In this document: positions 8,250 through 17,006 of the stretch, piece by piece
Position numbering within the stretch: position 1 is the first letter of the stretch
How the letters are laid out: each line of letters opens with the position of its first letter
Source of the DNA: Bacteroidota bacterium
GTDB lineage: Bacteria > Bacteroidota > Bacteroidia > JABDFU01
Direction of reading: 5' to 3'
Assembly: GCA_013286385.1 (NCBI GenBank)
Contig: JABDFU010000007.1
Location: forward strand, 7,633-70,851
Length of the DNA: 63,219 nucleotides
Notes under the pieces: model-generated
What the model was told of the DNA's origin: nothing
Databases searched by the model: none
Seen by the model: only the letters and a program-made list of their open reading frames with translations
Made by a program: the position numbers and the translations under genes

Positions 8250-9175
8250 ATCTTGCCGAGCAGGACCTGTGCCATTTTTATTTTACTTTCCTCTGTCCAG
8301 CCGGCGATGTGCGGACTAAGTACTACCCGATCAGATTTTATAAGGTATTGAAAAGCTTCAGGCAATTGAGAGTTGTCAAGATTTTCAAATGAAACCGATT
8401 CATATTCCAATACGTCCAGACAAGCACCTGTTACCTTTCCGGTTTTCATGTTTTTAACCAGATCTTCGGTTTGAACAATAGGGCCTCTTGACGTATTAAT
8501 CAGGACAATCGGTTTTTTGAAACGGGAAAGAAACAAATCATTTACAAAATACCCGGTTTCCGCTGTAAGCGGGAGATGAATACTGATGACATGGGCATTG
8601 TTGAACAAAAAATCAAGGTCCGTTTCTCTGATCCGGTCTGTGCCAAAACCTTTTTTAAACTTATCGTAAGCAAGAATATCACAGTCAAAACCGGAAAGAC
8701 AGCCGGCAAATGCGCTGCCTGTATTTCCAAATCCGATTATTCCGATCGTTTTCCCGCTGATTTCGGTTCCCCTGTTTTGTTCCCGGAGCCATTTTCCGGA
8801 TCGAACTTCCCGGTCAGCCCGGCATATGGAATTAAAAAGGCAAAGAAGCATCCCCAGCGTATGCTCTCCGACTGCAATCCGGTTTCCTTCAGGGGCATGC
8901 AGACAATCAATTCCCTTGCTTTGCGCATAATGAGTATCAATGTTTTCCATCCCCGATCCGACTCTGGCAATGAATTTAAGATGCGGACCTTTGTCAATCA
9001 GTTCCTTGGTAAATTTCAGTTTGCTCCGGATAATAACACCGGTGTAAGCTCCCAAATTATCCCTGATCCGGTCTTCATTCCAGTCATACGCGTAATCGCA
9101 TGAAAACCCCATTTGTTCCAATCCTTCTCCCAGGAGAGGATGAGCGGAATCCAGAAAAAGAATTTTTCTTTGCAT
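8231..9175 (-). CDS. D-2-hydroxyacid dehydrogenase (phosphoglycerate dehydrogenase-like)
   Basis: An NAD-dependent D-isomer-specific 2-hydroxyacid dehydrogenase of 314 residues. The Rossmann motif is GKTIGIIGFGNTGSAFA near residues 141-157. The catalytic triad is complete: Arg in LINTSRGPIV, Glu in CLDVLEYE, His in LSPHIAGWTEES. It lacks a C-terminal ACT domain, so it is a short form. It could be 3-phosphoglycerate dehydrogenase (serine synthesis) or act on another 2-hydroxyacid such as glycerate or lactate. It starts two bases after the mgtE stop and is probably cotranscribed with it; no functional link with Mg transport is evident. Confidence 0.9.
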   Translation of the reverse strand: MQRKILFLDSAHPLLGEGLEQMGFSCDYAYDWNEDRIRDNLGAYTGVIIRSKLKFTKELIDKGPHLKFIARVGSGMENIDTHYAQSKGIDCLHAPEGNRIAVGEHTLGMLLCLFNSICRADREVRSGKWLREQNRGTEISGKTIGIIGFGNTGSAFAGCLSGFDCDILAYDKFKKGFGTDRIRETDLDFLFNNAHVISIHLPLTAETGYFVNDLFLSRFKKPIVLINTSRGPIVQTEDLVKNMKTGKVTGACLDVLEYESVSFENLDNSQLPEAFQYLIKSDRVVLSPHIAGWTEESKIKMAQVLLGKIQRSTS

Positions 9176-9177
9176 AG

Positions 9178-10569
9178 CTAAAGCAAAATACCACGAAGCA
9201 TAATCGATGCTACTGTAAAATAGATAATTAAACCGGTCACATCAACCATTGTCGCAACAAAAGGGGCAGAAGACACGGCAGGATCCATGCCGACTTTTTT
9301 AAGCAACAGCGGAAAAAGGGAGCCTACAATATTCCCCCACAAAACCACACCTATAAGAGAAACCCCCACACAAGCCCCCACCAAAAGCCAATGGGGTCCA
9401 TAAATCGTTACAAACGCTGACCAGATGGCAATCCTCATAAAGCCAATGGTGCCGAGAATCACGCCTAAAGTAAGACCTACCAGCAGCTCTTTTCGGATAA
9501 TTTTCCACCACTCTCCGATTGTAATTTCACCCAGAGCAAGTGCCCGGATAATCAGTGTTGAAGCCTGTGACCCTGTATTTCCGCCGCTCGAAATAATTAA
9601 GGGGACAAAAAGTGCCAGAACCACTGCTTTTTCGATCTGATCCTGAAAAAAACTCATTGCGGTTGCGGTCAGCGTTTCACCGATAAACAAAACCACCAGC
9701 CAACCTATGCGTTTTTTTATCATCTGTAAAAAAACCATATTCATATACGGTTCGTCAAGTGCTTCCATACCACCCATACGCTGAACATCCTCCGTTTCTT
9801 CCTCCCGTATTACATCCACAATATCATCAATAGTAATCCGGCCGACCAGCTTGCCTAAGCCATCAGTAACCGGAAGTACGACCAGATCGTATTTCTCCAT
9901 GATCTTCGCAACATCCTCCGCAGGTGTATTTGTTTTTACCGAAATAATTTCGGGGTTGTAAACATCTTTTACCAACGTACCCAGGGAGGTCGTCAGAAGG
10001 CTCTTCAGCGAAAGCAAGCCCAAAAGTTTTTCGCCTGTGTCGACAACATAAATCGTATAAATATTTTTTATTTCTTCGGCCTGTTTGCGTAACTCTCTGA
10101 CACAAGAACGCACGGTGCCGTCCACTCTGACCTTAACAAGTTCCTTCGCCATTAAGCCTCCGGCCGTATTCTGATCGTAATTCATCAGATCAACGATATC
10201 GCTGGCCTGCCCGCTGTCCTCCATGTGGGACAATACCTCATCCTGGACGCGCTCGGGCAATTCGGCAATTACATCCGCTGCGTCATCGGAAGCCATGTTG
10301 TCAATATGTTCAGCTATTTCCTTTGATGTTAAAGAGGAAAGAAATTTTTCCCGCTTATCCTCTTCCATTTCTACCAGTACTTTTCCTGCCTCCTCTTCAT
10401 CCAGATGAGTATACAGGTACTTGGCCTCTTCGTTTGAAAGTTCATTGAAAATTTCAGCCAGATCGGCTGTATGCAAAACCTGCAATTGCTCCAGAATATA
10501 GGGCTCATCGCAGCGTGAAATAGCCAGCTTTATTTGTTCCAAATAGGCCTCGCTGAGCTCGAATTGCAT
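9178..10569 (-). CDS. mgtE: Magnesium transporter MgtE
   Basis: Inner-membrane Mg2+ channel. The order is the family standard: a helical N-domain with Mg-sensing repeats (LHTADLAEIFNEL, DEEEAGKVLVEM, DNMASDDAADVIAELPE) over residues 1-125, two CBS domains at about 135-255, then five membrane helices from about 285, including the pore motif LFVPLIISSGGNTGSQASTL. Length is 463 residues. The acidic N and CBS domains are where the family closes the channel at high cytosolic Mg. Its own TACCTTTG promoter lies 24 bases upstream. The hydroxyacid dehydrogenase gene follows in the same transcript. Confidence 0.96.
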   Translation of the reverse strand: MQFELSEAYLEQIKLAISRCDEPYILEQLQVLHTADLAEIFNELSNEEAKYLYTHLDEEEAGKVLVEMEEDKREKFLSSLTSKEIAEHIDNMASDDAADVIAELPERVQDEVLSHMEDSGQASDIVDLMNYDQNTAGGLMAKELVKVRVDGTVRSCVRELRKQAEEIKNIYTIYVVDTGEKLLGLLSLKSLLTTSLGTLVKDVYNPEIISVKTNTPAEDVAKIMEKYDLVVLPVTDGLGKLVGRITIDDIVDVIREEETEDVQRMGGMEALDEPYMNMVFLQMIKKRIGWLVVLFIGETLTATAMSFFQDQIEKAVVLALFVPLIISSGGNTGSQASTLIIRALALGEITIGEWWKIIRKELLVGLTLGVILGTIGFMRIAIWSAFVTIYGPHWLLVGACVGVSLIGVVLWGNIVGSLFPLLLKKVGMDPAVSSAPFVATMVDVTGLIIYFTVASIMLRGILL

Positions 10570-10592
10570 GGCATTACTGATTTACGGTGCGA

Positions 10593-10600
10593 CAAAGGTA
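10593..10600 (-). promoter_or_regulatory. Bacteroidota -7 element (TACCTTTG) for mgtE
   Basis: Exact TAnnTTTG match on the reverse strand, 23 bases from the mgtE ATG, in the 63-base gap after rsmA. It separates mgtE from the serS-TPR-rsmA transcript. Confidence 0.55.
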
Positions 10601-10632
10601 GTATTAAATAGAATTTAGAAAGGACGATTGGA

Positions 10633-11406
10633 CTAGTGTTCTAACATATTCGTCAGCTCAACAAAGTCTTTCACCGATAAACGTTCGGCCCGGTCAGTCA
10701 GAAAAGGATGGGAACCAAATTCTGCTTTTAATTTAAACTGTTTCAATCCGTTTCGAAGCATTTTCCTTCGCTGGTTAAAAGCAGCCTTCACAACTCTCAC
10801 AAAAAGCTTTTCATCACAATTCAACTGATGCGTCTCATTCCGGGTCAACCTGATTACCGCTGATTTAACTTTGGGAGGAGGATCAAAAACCTCCTCAGAA
10901 ACTGTAAACAGGTATTCGATTCTGTAAAATGCCTGAAGCAAAACACTCATTATGCCATACACCTTAGTGCCAGGCCCCGAGGCAATACGCTCGGCTACTT
11001 CTTTCTGAAACATGCCCACCACCATAGGAACCTGATCCCTGTTGTCAAGAATTTTAAACAAAATCTGAGTTGAGATATTATAGGGGAAATTCCCGATTAC
11101 CGCAAAAGACCCTTTAAACGCTGAGGCAAGATCAAGACTCAGAAAATCACCCAACAGCAACCTTTCCTCCAGTTCCGGAATGTTTTTTTTCAGAAAGGCT
11201 ACCGATTCGGGATCAATATCAACAGCGAATAAATCCTTCCCGAATTTTTTGATCAGTATCCGGGTCAATACGCCGGTCCCCGGTCCGATTTCAAGAATTT
11301 TCAGACTGTTTTCCGCGACAGTCAGACTGCCCACAATATCCTGCGCAATATTCCTGTCAATGAGAAAATGTTGTCCGAGTTTTTTTTTTGCGCGAATCTC
11401 CGACAT
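10633..11406 (-). CDS. rsmA: 16S rRNA (adenine1518-N6/adenine1519-N6)-dimethyltransferase RsmA (KsgA)
   Basis: Dimethylates two adjacent adenines near the 3' end of 16S rRNA during small-subunit maturation. Motifs: KKLGQHFLIDRNIA at the N-terminus, SAM-binding EIGPGTGVLTRIL (about 40-52), and catalytic NFPYNIS. The C-terminal helical part contains NQRRKMLRN. Length is 257 residues. Its ATG overlaps the last base of the TPR gene stop (TGATG), so it is the third gene of serS-TPR-rsmA. Confidence 0.96.
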   Translation of the reverse strand: MSEIRAKKKLGQHFLIDRNIAQDIVGSLTVAENSLKILEIGPGTGVLTRILIKKFGKDLFAVDIDPESVAFLKKNIPELEERLLLGDFLSLDLASAFKGSFAVIGNFPYNISTQILFKILDNRDQVPMVVGMFQKEVAERIASGPGTKVYGIMSVLLQAFYRIEYLFTVSEEVFDPPPKVKSAVIRLTRNETHQLNCDEKLFVRVVKAAFNQRRKMLRNGLKQFKLKAEFGSHPFLTDRAERLSVKDFVELTNMLEH

Positions 11407-13226
11407 CAGTTCACCGCATCTCCCCTTAAAGACCTGAAACGTTTCCTGGCTTCTACGGTAAACATGCTTCCCGGAAATTTCACCAGCAAATCCTGGTAAA
11501 GTCCCATCGCTTTCTGTTTATCACCAAGTCTGTTTTCATACAAATCGGCCAGGTAAAACAGAGCCTTATCAGCTAATATATCCTGTGAATAGTTTTCGAG
11601 TATGCTTTGTAAAAACAGGGCAGCGTCTCCGTATTTATTAAGTTTCATCATAATCTCGTAGCGCTTGAAAAGCACGTCATCCGCTATCGGATGATTGGGA
11701 AATTTTTCTTTGATGGAATCCAGAACGGCCAACGCTTCATTGTCTTTATTCTGAAAAGAAAGCAAATCGGCCCTTGCGTACATTTCCATTGGCGTGGTAA
11801 CCGAGTCCCATCCTACATTGTCTGTAATAAGTATGGAAAGGGCCATCGCATCATTCGCAATTAACTTGGAGGTGGAACCTTTGAGAACATCAAGCTGCGC
11901 CTGTGCCCATTTAAAATCTCCGGTATAAAATGAAATCCGGGCATTTCTGAATTTGGCCTCCTGACCGACCTGATCATACTTAAATGCTTTCTCAACCTGA
12001 GAATAGGTAAGCGATGCTTCCCAGACATCACCGGTCATCAGATAGATATCGCCAAGTTCAAGTTTGCATTCAGCCTGTTTCTGAGCGGCAAGCTGGGGAA
12101 GCCTGATCGCTTCTTCAAGAAGTCCGACGGCCTCATTGGTGTTGTGCAGGTAAAAAGCCTCTAGCTTTGCAAGGTCCTCCAGAAGAGAAACAGTCGCTGC
12201 TGATTTTCCGAGTTCAGCAATGGTTTTTTTAAAATTGGTTTCAAGGTCGGTTAATTCAGCTTTGATCTGATCGTTTCTCGCTACAGTCTTCTTAAACTGA
12301 GCACTAAGCAATTCCATTTTGGCACTTGTATAATAATAGCCATCCGGACCCTTTTCAAGCACATATTTATAGGCCTTTTCCGCCACATCATAATCGCCGT
12401 TTAAAACACAGGTCTGAGCCAGAGCCATGATACGCTGCCCATCCTCTTTCTTTCGCCGATCCAGCGCTTTTAACTGAACAAAAGCCTGTTCGAATTCCCT
12501 TTGCTGCATATACATCCAGATCAGTAATTCGCTAAAGGTTTCTTTTCCGGGTTCCTGCTGAACCCTTTTAATCAACAGCGATTTAATCAGCTCGTTTTTC
12601 TTAAAATCCCCGTTCGCTCCAAAACTGGCCTGCAAGGAGTTTTGAACACTTTGCAGATAGGACTCCCCAAGTTCAAGGACATCGAGGTATTCATTTATCA
12701 TTCCCTGCAGATCACCCTTTTGCTGATAGACATCTGCCAGCTCCATATTAAACGGATAGGATCCATTCAAAAGTTTTGCGCCCCTTCTGTAAACGGTAAT
12801 GGCATAATCCCACTCCTTTAATTTGATAAATGCTTCTGCCAGGCTAAATATGCCTTCCTGTTCAGGACCCAATTGCTTAATTGCTTTCTCGTATTCAGCT
12901 TTTGATTTGGCCGATTCGCCTTCCAACTCATAGATTTTCCCTAGATCAACGGCATAAGCCAGATGCGAGGGACTTTGTTTCATTTGCCGCCTGACGGTCT
13001 TCTCTGCAATTTTGAAATCTTTTAACTCCAGCAGACAGGACAAATAGGCCGGGTAAAAAGGCTCGCCTTGCCTGGAATAGAGTTTTTCATAATAAACAAC
13101 GGCTTTATCAAACTCCTTGTTTTGAAAAAACTGTTCTGCAAGTTTTTCATCTGAAGAGGTCTGGGAAAAAGATACAACGGAAAAGGCCCCCAGAAAGAAT
13201 AAATAAAAAAAAATCCTCAGTTGCAT
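11406..13226 (-). CDS. Secreted tetratricopeptide-repeat protein
   Basis: A 606-residue protein with an N-terminal Sec signal (MQLRIFFYLFFLGAFSVVSF, cut before SQT) and then TPR-type helical repeats through most of its length, for example DEKLAEQFFQNKEFDKAVVY, EGIFSLAEAFIKLKEWDYAI and DAALFLQSILENYSQDILAD. There is no lipobox and no T9SS tail, so it is probably periplasmic. The C-terminal repeats (ADKALFYLADLYENRLGDKQ) resemble the YbgF/BamD type. It sits between serS and rsmA and is expressed with them. TPR scaffolds assemble protein complexes; the partner is not evident. Confidence 0.85.
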   Translation of the reverse strand: MQLRIFFYLFFLGAFSVVSFSQTSSDEKLAEQFFQNKEFDKAVVYYEKLYSRQGEPFYPAYLSCLLELKDFKIAEKTVRRQMKQSPSHLAYAVDLGKIYELEGESAKSKAEYEKAIKQLGPEQEGIFSLAEAFIKLKEWDYAITVYRRGAKLLNGSYPFNMELADVYQQKGDLQGMINEYLDVLELGESYLQSVQNSLQASFGANGDFKKNELIKSLLIKRVQQEPGKETFSELLIWMYMQQREFEQAFVQLKALDRRKKEDGQRIMALAQTCVLNGDYDVAEKAYKYVLEKGPDGYYYTSAKMELLSAQFKKTVARNDQIKAELTDLETNFKKTIAELGKSAATVSLLEDLAKLEAFYLHNTNEAVGLLEEAIRLPQLAAQKQAECKLELGDIYLMTGDVWEASLTYSQVEKAFKYDQVGQEAKFRNARISFYTGDFKWAQAQLDVLKGSTSKLIANDAMALSILITDNVGWDSVTTPMEMYARADLLSFQNKDNEALAVLDSIKEKFPNHPIADDVLFKRYEIMMKLNKYGDAALFLQSILENYSQDILADKALFYLADLYENRLGDKQKAMGLYQDLLVKFPGSMFTVEARKRFRSLRGDAVN

Positions 13227-13248
13227 GGTTTACTTATTAGTATGGGGT

Positions 13249-14520
13249 CTAATTGATAAGGTCGAATCCTGTATACGGTATCAAAGCCTGAGGAATACGG
13301 ATCCCTTCTGAAGATTGATTGTTTTCAATTAACGCCGCAACTACCCTGGGAAAAGCCAATGCGCTGCCATTCAGGGTATGAGCCAAATGGGACTTCCCAT
13401 CTGCTCCTTTGAATCTAAGCTTTAGCCGGTTGCTCTGAAAACTTTCAAAATTTGAAACCGAACTTACTTCCAGCCATTTTTCCTGTGCCGCTGAATAAAC
13501 TTCGAGGTCATAGGTAAGAGCCGAAGCGAAACTCATATCGCCTCCGCAAAGCTTAAGAATCCGAAAAGGCAACTCCAGCTTTTTAAGAAGTCCTGCAACG
13601 TATTCCCGCATTTCAACAAGAATTTCATACGACCTTTCAGGATCGGCAATCTGAACTATTTCCACCTTGTCAAACTGATGCAGGCGGTTTAAACCCCGTA
13701 CGTCTTTTCCATAGCTTCCAGCCTCCCGTCTGAAACAGTTCGAATATCCGCAATTCTTTATGGGTAATTGTTCCCTTTTTAAAATAACATCTCTGTAAAT
13801 ATTTGTTATCGGTACCTCCGCAGTAGGAATCAAATAGAGGTTGTCAACTCCCACATGATACATCTGCCCTTCTTTGTCCGGCAACTGACCTGTTCCGAAT
13901 CCGGAAGCCTCGTTTACCATTGATGGCGGTTGTATTTCAATGTATCCGGCAGCAGTCGCATTGTCCAGAAAAAAATTAATCAAGGCCCGCTGAAGCCGGG
14001 CTCCTTTTCCTTTGTAAACCGGAAATCCAGCACCTGTAAGTTTTACACCCAACTCAAAATCGATGATGTCATAACGGGACGTCAGCTCCCAATGAGGTTT
14101 AGCATCCGCATAAAGCTTAGGAAGGCTTCCATGCTGAAACACAAGCTCGTTTTCCGCAGGCGTCCTGCCTCCGGGTACATCTGCATGAGGCAGGTTGGGT
14201 ACCTGAAGCAAAAGCTTGTTTTGCTCCTGCTCAACAGCGCCCAGCGATTCTTCGAGTTTCCGGGAAACTTCTTTCAGACTCTGACTTTTATTTTTCAGAT
14301 CTTCGGCTTCGGCCTTTTTTCCGGACTTAAACAGTTCACCTATTTGTTTGGAAAGCTGATTGGCTTCATTAAGGAGAGCATCCAGCTCGGTTTGCGTACT
14401 TCTGCGTTTCGCATCGAGTTGCATAACCTGTTCAATAATTGCCGTCCCGTCAAAATTCTTAATTCGGAGCCGGTCAATAACGTCTTGTTTGTTTTCGCGG
14501 ATATAACTTAGCTGTAACAT
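13249..14520 (-). CDS. serS: Seryl-tRNA synthetase SerS
   Basis: Charges tRNA-Ser with serine. It has the N-terminal antiparallel coiled coil (about residues 27-105, rich in Glu/Lys/Gln) that grips the long variable arm. The class II catalytic core follows: motif 2 FRREAGSYGKDVRGLNRLHQF with QFDKVEIV, and motif 3 NGSALAFPRVVAALIENNQ. Length is 423 residues, standard. It starts at ATG 14520. It is the first gene of serS-TPR-rsmA and is separated from the rpmA terminator region by about 80 bases. Confidence 0.97.
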   Translation of the reverse strand: MLQLSYIRENKQDVIDRLRIKNFDGTAIIEQVMQLDAKRRSTQTELDALLNEANQLSKQIGELFKSGKKAEAEDLKNKSQSLKEVSRKLEESLGAVEQEQNKLLLQVPNLPHADVPGGRTPAENELVFQHGSLPKLYADAKPHWELTSRYDIIDFELGVKLTGAGFPVYKGKGARLQRALINFFLDNATAAGYIEIQPPSMVNEASGFGTGQLPDKEGQMYHVGVDNLYLIPTAEVPITNIYRDVILKREQLPIKNCGYSNCFRREAGSYGKDVRGLNRLHQFDKVEIVQIADPERSYEILVEMREYVAGLLKKLELPFRILKLCGGDMSFASALTYDLEVYSAAQEKWLEVSSVSNFESFQSNRLKLRFKGADGKSHLAHTLNGSALAFPRVVAALIENNQSSEGIRIPQALIPYTGFDLIN

Positions 14521-14600
14521 AAACGAATAAATGGTCTAGATTTAAATAGATGGTTTAAATTTAAAGATTAAATTGCCCTTAAGTAAATTCCCAATGGTCT

Positions 14601-14637
14601 AAAATAAAAAATCTCCTGAGAAAACTCCCAGGAGATT
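14601..14637 (-). terminator. Rho-independent terminator of the rplU-rpmA operon
   Basis: Perfect nine-base arms (14610-14618 and 14629-14637, aatctcctg / caggagatt) with a ten-base loop, followed on the reverse strand by a T-rich run (TTTTTATTTTA). It stands 20 bases after the rpmA stop. Confidence 0.85.
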
Positions 14638-14656
14638 CAGATTATTGTATGGTTTC

Positions 14657-14917
14657 CTACTTAGTTGCGGGAACAACCGAAACAAAGGACCTATCCTCCT
14701 TTGATTTTTTGTAAACAACCGTTCCGTCAATAAGCGCAAAAAGTGTATGATCCTTCCCCATCCCAACGTTTTTTCCAGGATAATGACGGGTACCTCTTTG
14801 GCGAACCAGTATATTTCCTGCAATTGCAGCCTGTCCTCCATATAATTTAATACCGAGCCGTTTGCTTTCTGATTCGCGGCCGTTCTTTACTTTACCTTCA
14901 CCTTTTTTATGTGCCAT
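14657..14917 (-). CDS. rpmA: 50S ribosomal protein L27
   Basis: Large-subunit protein whose N-terminal tail reaches the peptidyl-transferase centre. The sequence starts [20 protein letters not shown] and continues [22 protein letters not shown], the L27 signature. Length is 86 residues, normal. There is no N-terminal cleavage extension as found in Firmicutes. It lies 40 bases downstream of rplU, the usual L21-L27 pair, and is followed by a strong terminator. Confidence 0.98.
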   Translation of the reverse strand: MAHKKGEGKVKNGRESESKRLGIKLYGGQAAIAGNILVRQRGTRHYPGKNVGMGKDHTLFALIDGTVVYKKSKEDRSFVSVVPATK

Positions 14918-14957
14918 GACAGTTGATTTTACTGATTTCTGATTTTGTTATTCAGTT

Positions 14958-15467
14958 CTATTCTTCTGATTTCTTTGTTGATTTACGTGTTGTTTTCTTT
15001 ATCGTTCCGGCTTCAGCTGCAGGTTTCGCAATAGCTTTCTTTTTTACCGCCGTTTTCTTCGGGGCAGCAATCGCTTCAGCAGCTGCAACTTCCTCAACTT
15101 CTTTTTTGCCCTTGGATTTTACAATGGGCGCCTCTTCGAGTTTTATCTGTTCGCCTTTTCCGGCAATCCCCGTAATAAACAATTGTGTAAAATACTGACG
15201 ATGCCCGTTCAGTTTGCGGTATCCTTTCCTTCTTCTCTTTTTGAAAACAATAACCTTGTCGCCTTTTACGTGAGCCAACACTTTTGCAGCAACACGGGCC
15301 CCCTCTACAAGAGGTGTCCCGACAGTTATTGAACCATTGTTATCCAGAAGAAGAATGTTATTCAACTCAACACTATCGCCTTCTTTCGCGTCCAGGCGGT
15401 GAACATAAACACGTTGTTTGGGTTCAACTTTAAACTGTTGGCCGGCTATATCTACGATTGCATACAT
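14958..15467 (-). CDS. rplU: 50S ribosomal protein L21 with a long Lys/Ala-rich tail
   Basis: Large-subunit protein that binds 23S rRNA. The L21 domain fills residues 1 to about 104 ([20 protein letters not shown] at the start; [20 protein letters not shown] near the end). ATG 15467 is chosen because the family always starts at MYAIV; the frame runs further upstream but crosses the promoter. Odd feature: about 65 extra C-terminal residues, first acidic ([15 protein letters not shown]) and then Lys/Ala/Thr-rich ([14 protein letters not shown]), ending [13 protein letters not shown]. Canonical L21 is about 103 residues. The tail looks disordered and histone-H1-like. Confidence 0.95.
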   Translation of the reverse strand: MYAIVDIAGQQFKVEPKQRVYVHRLDAKEGDSVELNNILLLDNNGSITVGTPLVEGARVAAKVLAHVKGDKVIVFKKRRRKGYRKLNGHRQYFTQLFITGIAGKGEQIKLEEAPIVKSKGKKEVEEVAAAEAIAAPKKTAVKKKAIAKPAAEAGTIKKTTRKSTKKSEE

Positions 15468-15509
15468 ACTGAAAAAATTTAATTTGTTTCCCCTGAAACT
15501 AAGGGGTTG

Positions 15510-15517
15510 CAAAGATA
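15510..15517 (-). promoter_or_regulatory. Bacteroidota -7 element (TATCTTTG) for rplU-rpmA
   Basis: Exact TAnnTTTG match, 42 bases before the rplU ATG. The leader between them contains a small hairpin (arms 15490-15494 and 15502-15506, cccct/agggg, loop of seven). Confidence 0.65.
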
Positions 15518-15641
15518 ATAAAACTAGTTGAGCTAAAAAAAACTTTTGACTGTTTTTATGTGTCAAACCGAGCTTTTTTCAGGGTCGACTAGTTTCATAT
15601 AATTGATATTCAATTAATTACACACTATCGGGAGAATCCAT

Positions 15642-15649
15642 TACTTTTG
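15642..15649 (+). promoter_or_regulatory. Bacteroidota -7 element (TACTTTTG) for ctaA
   Basis: Exact TAnnTTTG match, 23 bases before the ctaA ATG, in the AT-rich region divergent from rplU. Confidence 0.6.
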
Positions 15650-15672
15650 CCTTCCTCAGAAGTACCTTTTCT

Positions 15673-16716
15673 ATGCCGGATAAAAGCAAGAAACCCATTA
15701 TCATTTGGCTCCTTTCGGGATGCATATTGATTTACCTGATGCTATTGATAGGAGGAATTACCAGACTTACACATTCCGGATTATCTATTGTCAACTGGTC
15801 TTTGTTTGGTGACTTTCCGCCGCTAAACGATCAGCAATGGAACGAACGGTTCGGTCAGTACAAGCAGTATCCCGAGTACCAACAGGTCAACTTTAATTTT
15901 AAGCTCGATGAATTCAAGTCGATATTCTGGTGGGAGTACATTCACAGGTTTCTGGGTCGGAGCATCGGTGTCCTGTTTATTGTGCCTTTCTTTTATTTCC
16001 TGGTACGAAGACGCATTGACAGCAAATTACTCTTCAGATTACTTCTTTTAATAATTCTGGGTGGTCTTCAGGGACTTTTAGGATGGTATATGGTTCAAAG
16101 CGGACTCAACAAACTTCCCCGGGTAAGCCATTACCGGTTAGCAGCTCATTTAATCAGTGCACTCACAGTGATGGGCTATACCTTCTGGACGGCACTTGAA
16201 CTGATTTACAAACCGAAATTAACAGGCAGCCCCGGGATACTAAAAACGGGCCTTTTTAAAATGAAAACCCTGTCGATTCTGCTTTTTGTAAGTATTGTTA
16301 TTCAAATCGTTTACGGCGCATTTGTCGCTGGTCTTAAAGCAGGGTTGCTTTGTCCAGACTGGCCAAAAATGTGCGGAGAATGGATACCTGAATCAGCTTA
16401 TGCTCTTCGGCCTCTTTGGAAAAATACCCTGGAATCCGGAGCCGGCGTACAGTTTATTCACAGGTGCATGGCTTGTGTTGTGGTCCTTCTTACCGGGATT
16501 ATCTATTTCAGATCAAAATCAGAACCGGTTCAGGGCGCCTTGCAGATGAAAATTGTAAATGCGCTGGGAATTCTTATTCTGTGTCAGTTTACACTGGGAA
16601 TTTTAACCTTGCTCTTTGCCGTTCCGGTTGTCCTTGGTGTATTGCACCAGACAGGAGCGTTTCTTGTTTTTACCTGTAGTCTGTTTCTGATCTTCAGTTT
16701 CCGTATTCAAAAGTGA
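15673..16716 (+). CDS. ctaA: Heme A synthase CtaA (COX15 type)
   Basis: Oxidises the C8 methyl of heme O to a formyl group, giving heme A for terminal oxidases; inner-membrane enzyme. Eight hydrophobic helices are visible over 347 residues. The four conserved helix histidines are present, in WEYIHRFLGR, RLAAHLISA, VQFIHRCMA and GVLHQTGAF. GGITRLTHSGLSIVNW after the first helix is the type signature. It implies an aa3-type or similar cytochrome oxidase elsewhere. No ctaB or cox gene is nearby. It is the last clearly chromosomal gene before the decayed element. Confidence 0.93.
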   Translation: MPDKSKKPIIIWLLSGCILIYLMLLIGGITRLTHSGLSIVNWSLFGDFPPLNDQQWNERFGQYKQYPEYQQVNFNFKLDEFKSIFWWEYIHRFLGRSIGVLFIVPFFYFLVRRRIDSKLLFRLLLLIILGGLQGLLGWYMVQSGLNKLPRVSHYRLAAHLISALTVMGYTFWTALELIYKPKLTGSPGILKTGLFKMKTLSILLFVSIVIQIVYGAFVAGLKAGLLCPDWPKMCGEWIPESAYALRPLWKNTLESGAGVQFIHRCMACVVVLLTGIIYFRSKSEPVQGALQMKIVNALGILILCQFTLGILTLLFAVPVVLGVLHQTGAFLVFTCSLFLIFSFRIQK

Positions 16717-17006
16717 GTATTTAGGCTACAATCCTTTATTTAAAGGCAATTCAAGGCTTTTGTGGGGCATAAATAGCAAAAATTACCCGTAAGTTTCGAC
16801 ATAATGCTTGTTTTAGGATCGAGGAATGCGACCTGTATTTACCCAGGGAGAAAATCGCGGTTACCTGGGTGGAGCTGGCAGGATCCCGGACTCAGGTTGC
16901 GTTCTTAGGCCTGGTGGAAAGTAACCTGTTTGCAGTGAAAATATATCCGGTTCTTCTCCCCTGCCCGACTTCAAAATAGTCTACTTTGGTCTGAAAATAA
17001 CCGACC
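16717..17006 (+). other. 290-base intergenic stretch at the left end of the decayed element
   Basis: No complete gene is seen. Codons are open in one plus frame from 16773 to a TAG at 16977-16979 (68 codons) with protein-like content (IEECDLYLPREKIAVTWVEL and following), but there is no ATG, GTG or TTG start at its beginning, so it may be a coding remnant. An inverted repeat acccagg (16841-16847) / cctgggt (16864-16870) lies inside it. The left candidate attachment repeat is at 16776-16793. Confidence 0.3.
16776..16793 (+). repeat. Candidate attachment-site repeat, left copy
   Basis: gcaaaaattacccgtaag agrees at 15 of 18 positions with 20012-20029 (core aattacccgYaag). The right copy lies just upstream of the broken integrase start, where attP arms usually are. 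Confidence 0.35.

Noticed and set aside
8576-9103. 175-codon plus-strand frame opposite the hydroxyacid dehydrogenase
   Set aside because: Antisense to a gene with an intact catalytic triad and Rossmann motif; no independent support.
16727-16750. Terminator after ctaA (cctttatttaaagg)
   Set aside because: Arms are only five A/T-rich bases and no T-run follows, so it is too weak to call.
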